Below are positions 4,800-5,171 of a stretch of 5,171 bases of DNA, one piece after another. Source of the stretch: Lysobacterales bacterium. GTDB lineage: Bacteria; Pseudomonadota; Gammaproteobacteria; Xanthomonadales; SZUA-36. Position 1 is the first letter of the stretch. Every line of letters begins with the position of its first letter. Below the pieces are notes generated by a model, which saw only the letters and a list, made by a program, of their open reading frames with translations, was not told the DNA's origin and searched no databases. The stretch lies in contig JARFQZ010000337.1 in the NCBI GenBank assembly GCA_029287515.1, positions 1-5,171 on the forward strand, read 5' to 3'. The position numbers and the translations under genes are program-made.

Positions 4800-5171
4800 A
4801 TGAGCTACCAGGTCCTTGCGCGCAAATGGCGCCCCGTCACATTCGAACAGCTGGTGGGGCAGGAACACGTCTCCCAGGCCCTGATCAACGGCCTCGACCA
4901 GGACCGCCTGCACCATGCGTTCCTGTTCACGGGCACCCGTGGTGTGGGCAAAACCACGATTGCGCGGATACTGGCCAAGTGCCTCAACTGTGAAACCGGC
5001 GTCAGTTCCACGCCCTGCGGGGAGTGCAGCAGTTGCGTCGACCTGGATGACGGGCGTTTTGTCGACATGATTGAAATCGATGCGGCGTCGCGCACCGGCG
5101 TGGATGACACGCGGGAGTTGCTGGAATCTGTTCAGTACACTCCAACCCGGGGCCGCTACAAGGTCTACATC
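4800..5171 (+). CDS. dnaX: DNA polymerase III subunits gamma/tau, N-terminal part
   Basis: The first 124 codons of the clamp-loader ATPase DnaX; the frame is open at the window end. DnaX drives loading of the beta clamp and, as tau, ties the polymerase cores to the helicase. Visible features are the conserved start MSYQVLARKWRP, the Walker A motif GTRGVGKT at 45-52, the zinc-binding cysteines at 64, 73, 76 and 79 (the same numbering as E. coli), and IEIDAASRTGVDDTREL at about 91-107. The end, RGRYKVYI, runs into the expected Walker B. The ATG at 4800 is fixed by this N-terminus. The ribosome site is poor: GAGA at 4789-4792 is at a suitable distance but weak, and the AGGG at 4781-4784 is 15 nt away. 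Both lie inside repeat copy B. The internal frameshift site that makes gamma in E. coli would be beyond the window. Confidence 0.96.
   Translation, partial: MSYQVLARKWRPVTFEQLVGQEHVSQALINGLDQDRLHHAFLFTGTRGVGKTTIARILAKCLNCETGVSSTPCGECSSCVDLDDGRFVDMIEIDAASRTGVDDTRELLESVQYTPTRGRYKVYI

Overview
The window reads as chromosomal DNA of a gammaproteobacterium with a moderately high G+C content. This rests on gene content: an acyl-CoA thioesterase II (TesB), an E. coli-type exodeoxyribonuclease I (SbcB), a short 4.5S-type SRP RNA directly upstream of dnaX, and a small periplasmic ComEA-like protein. The genus cannot be named from the sequence alone.

Layout. A small GlsB/YeaQ/YmgE-type membrane protein (65-313, +) converges with a two-gene unit on the minus strand, tesB then msrA (1806-440), whose genes are 14 nt apart. 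The roughly 125 bp between the two convergent stops is dense in inverted repeats and holds one full copy (379-441) and one half copy (321-340) of a repeat. A second full copy lies just before dnaX (4734-4795). sbcB (1906-3363, +) is divergent from tesB. It converges on a 75-codon gene of unknown function (3888-3661, -). The 297 bp between these stops is AT-rich (about 38% G+C by hand count) and carries four matches to the DnaA-box consensus, two of them perfect and inverted. Next come a comEA-like gene (4303-4022, -), then on the plus strand the SRP RNA gene (about 4524-4638) and the 5' part of dnaX (4800 onward, cut by the window end).

How the parts relate. Most genes are housekeeping: DNA metabolism (sbcB, dnaX, a ComEA-like DNA-binding protein), protein targeting (SRP RNA), methionine repair (msrA) and acyl-CoA hydrolysis (tesB). 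There is no phage, transposase, CRISPR or toxin-antitoxin gene, and no obvious new multi-gene system. The signals worth a second look are non-coding. The first is the DnaA-box cluster, which lies between convergent genes where no promoter is needed. The second is the hairpin repeat, whose stem shows compensatory changes between copies and which abuts the msrA stop codon in one place and the dnaX start in the other.
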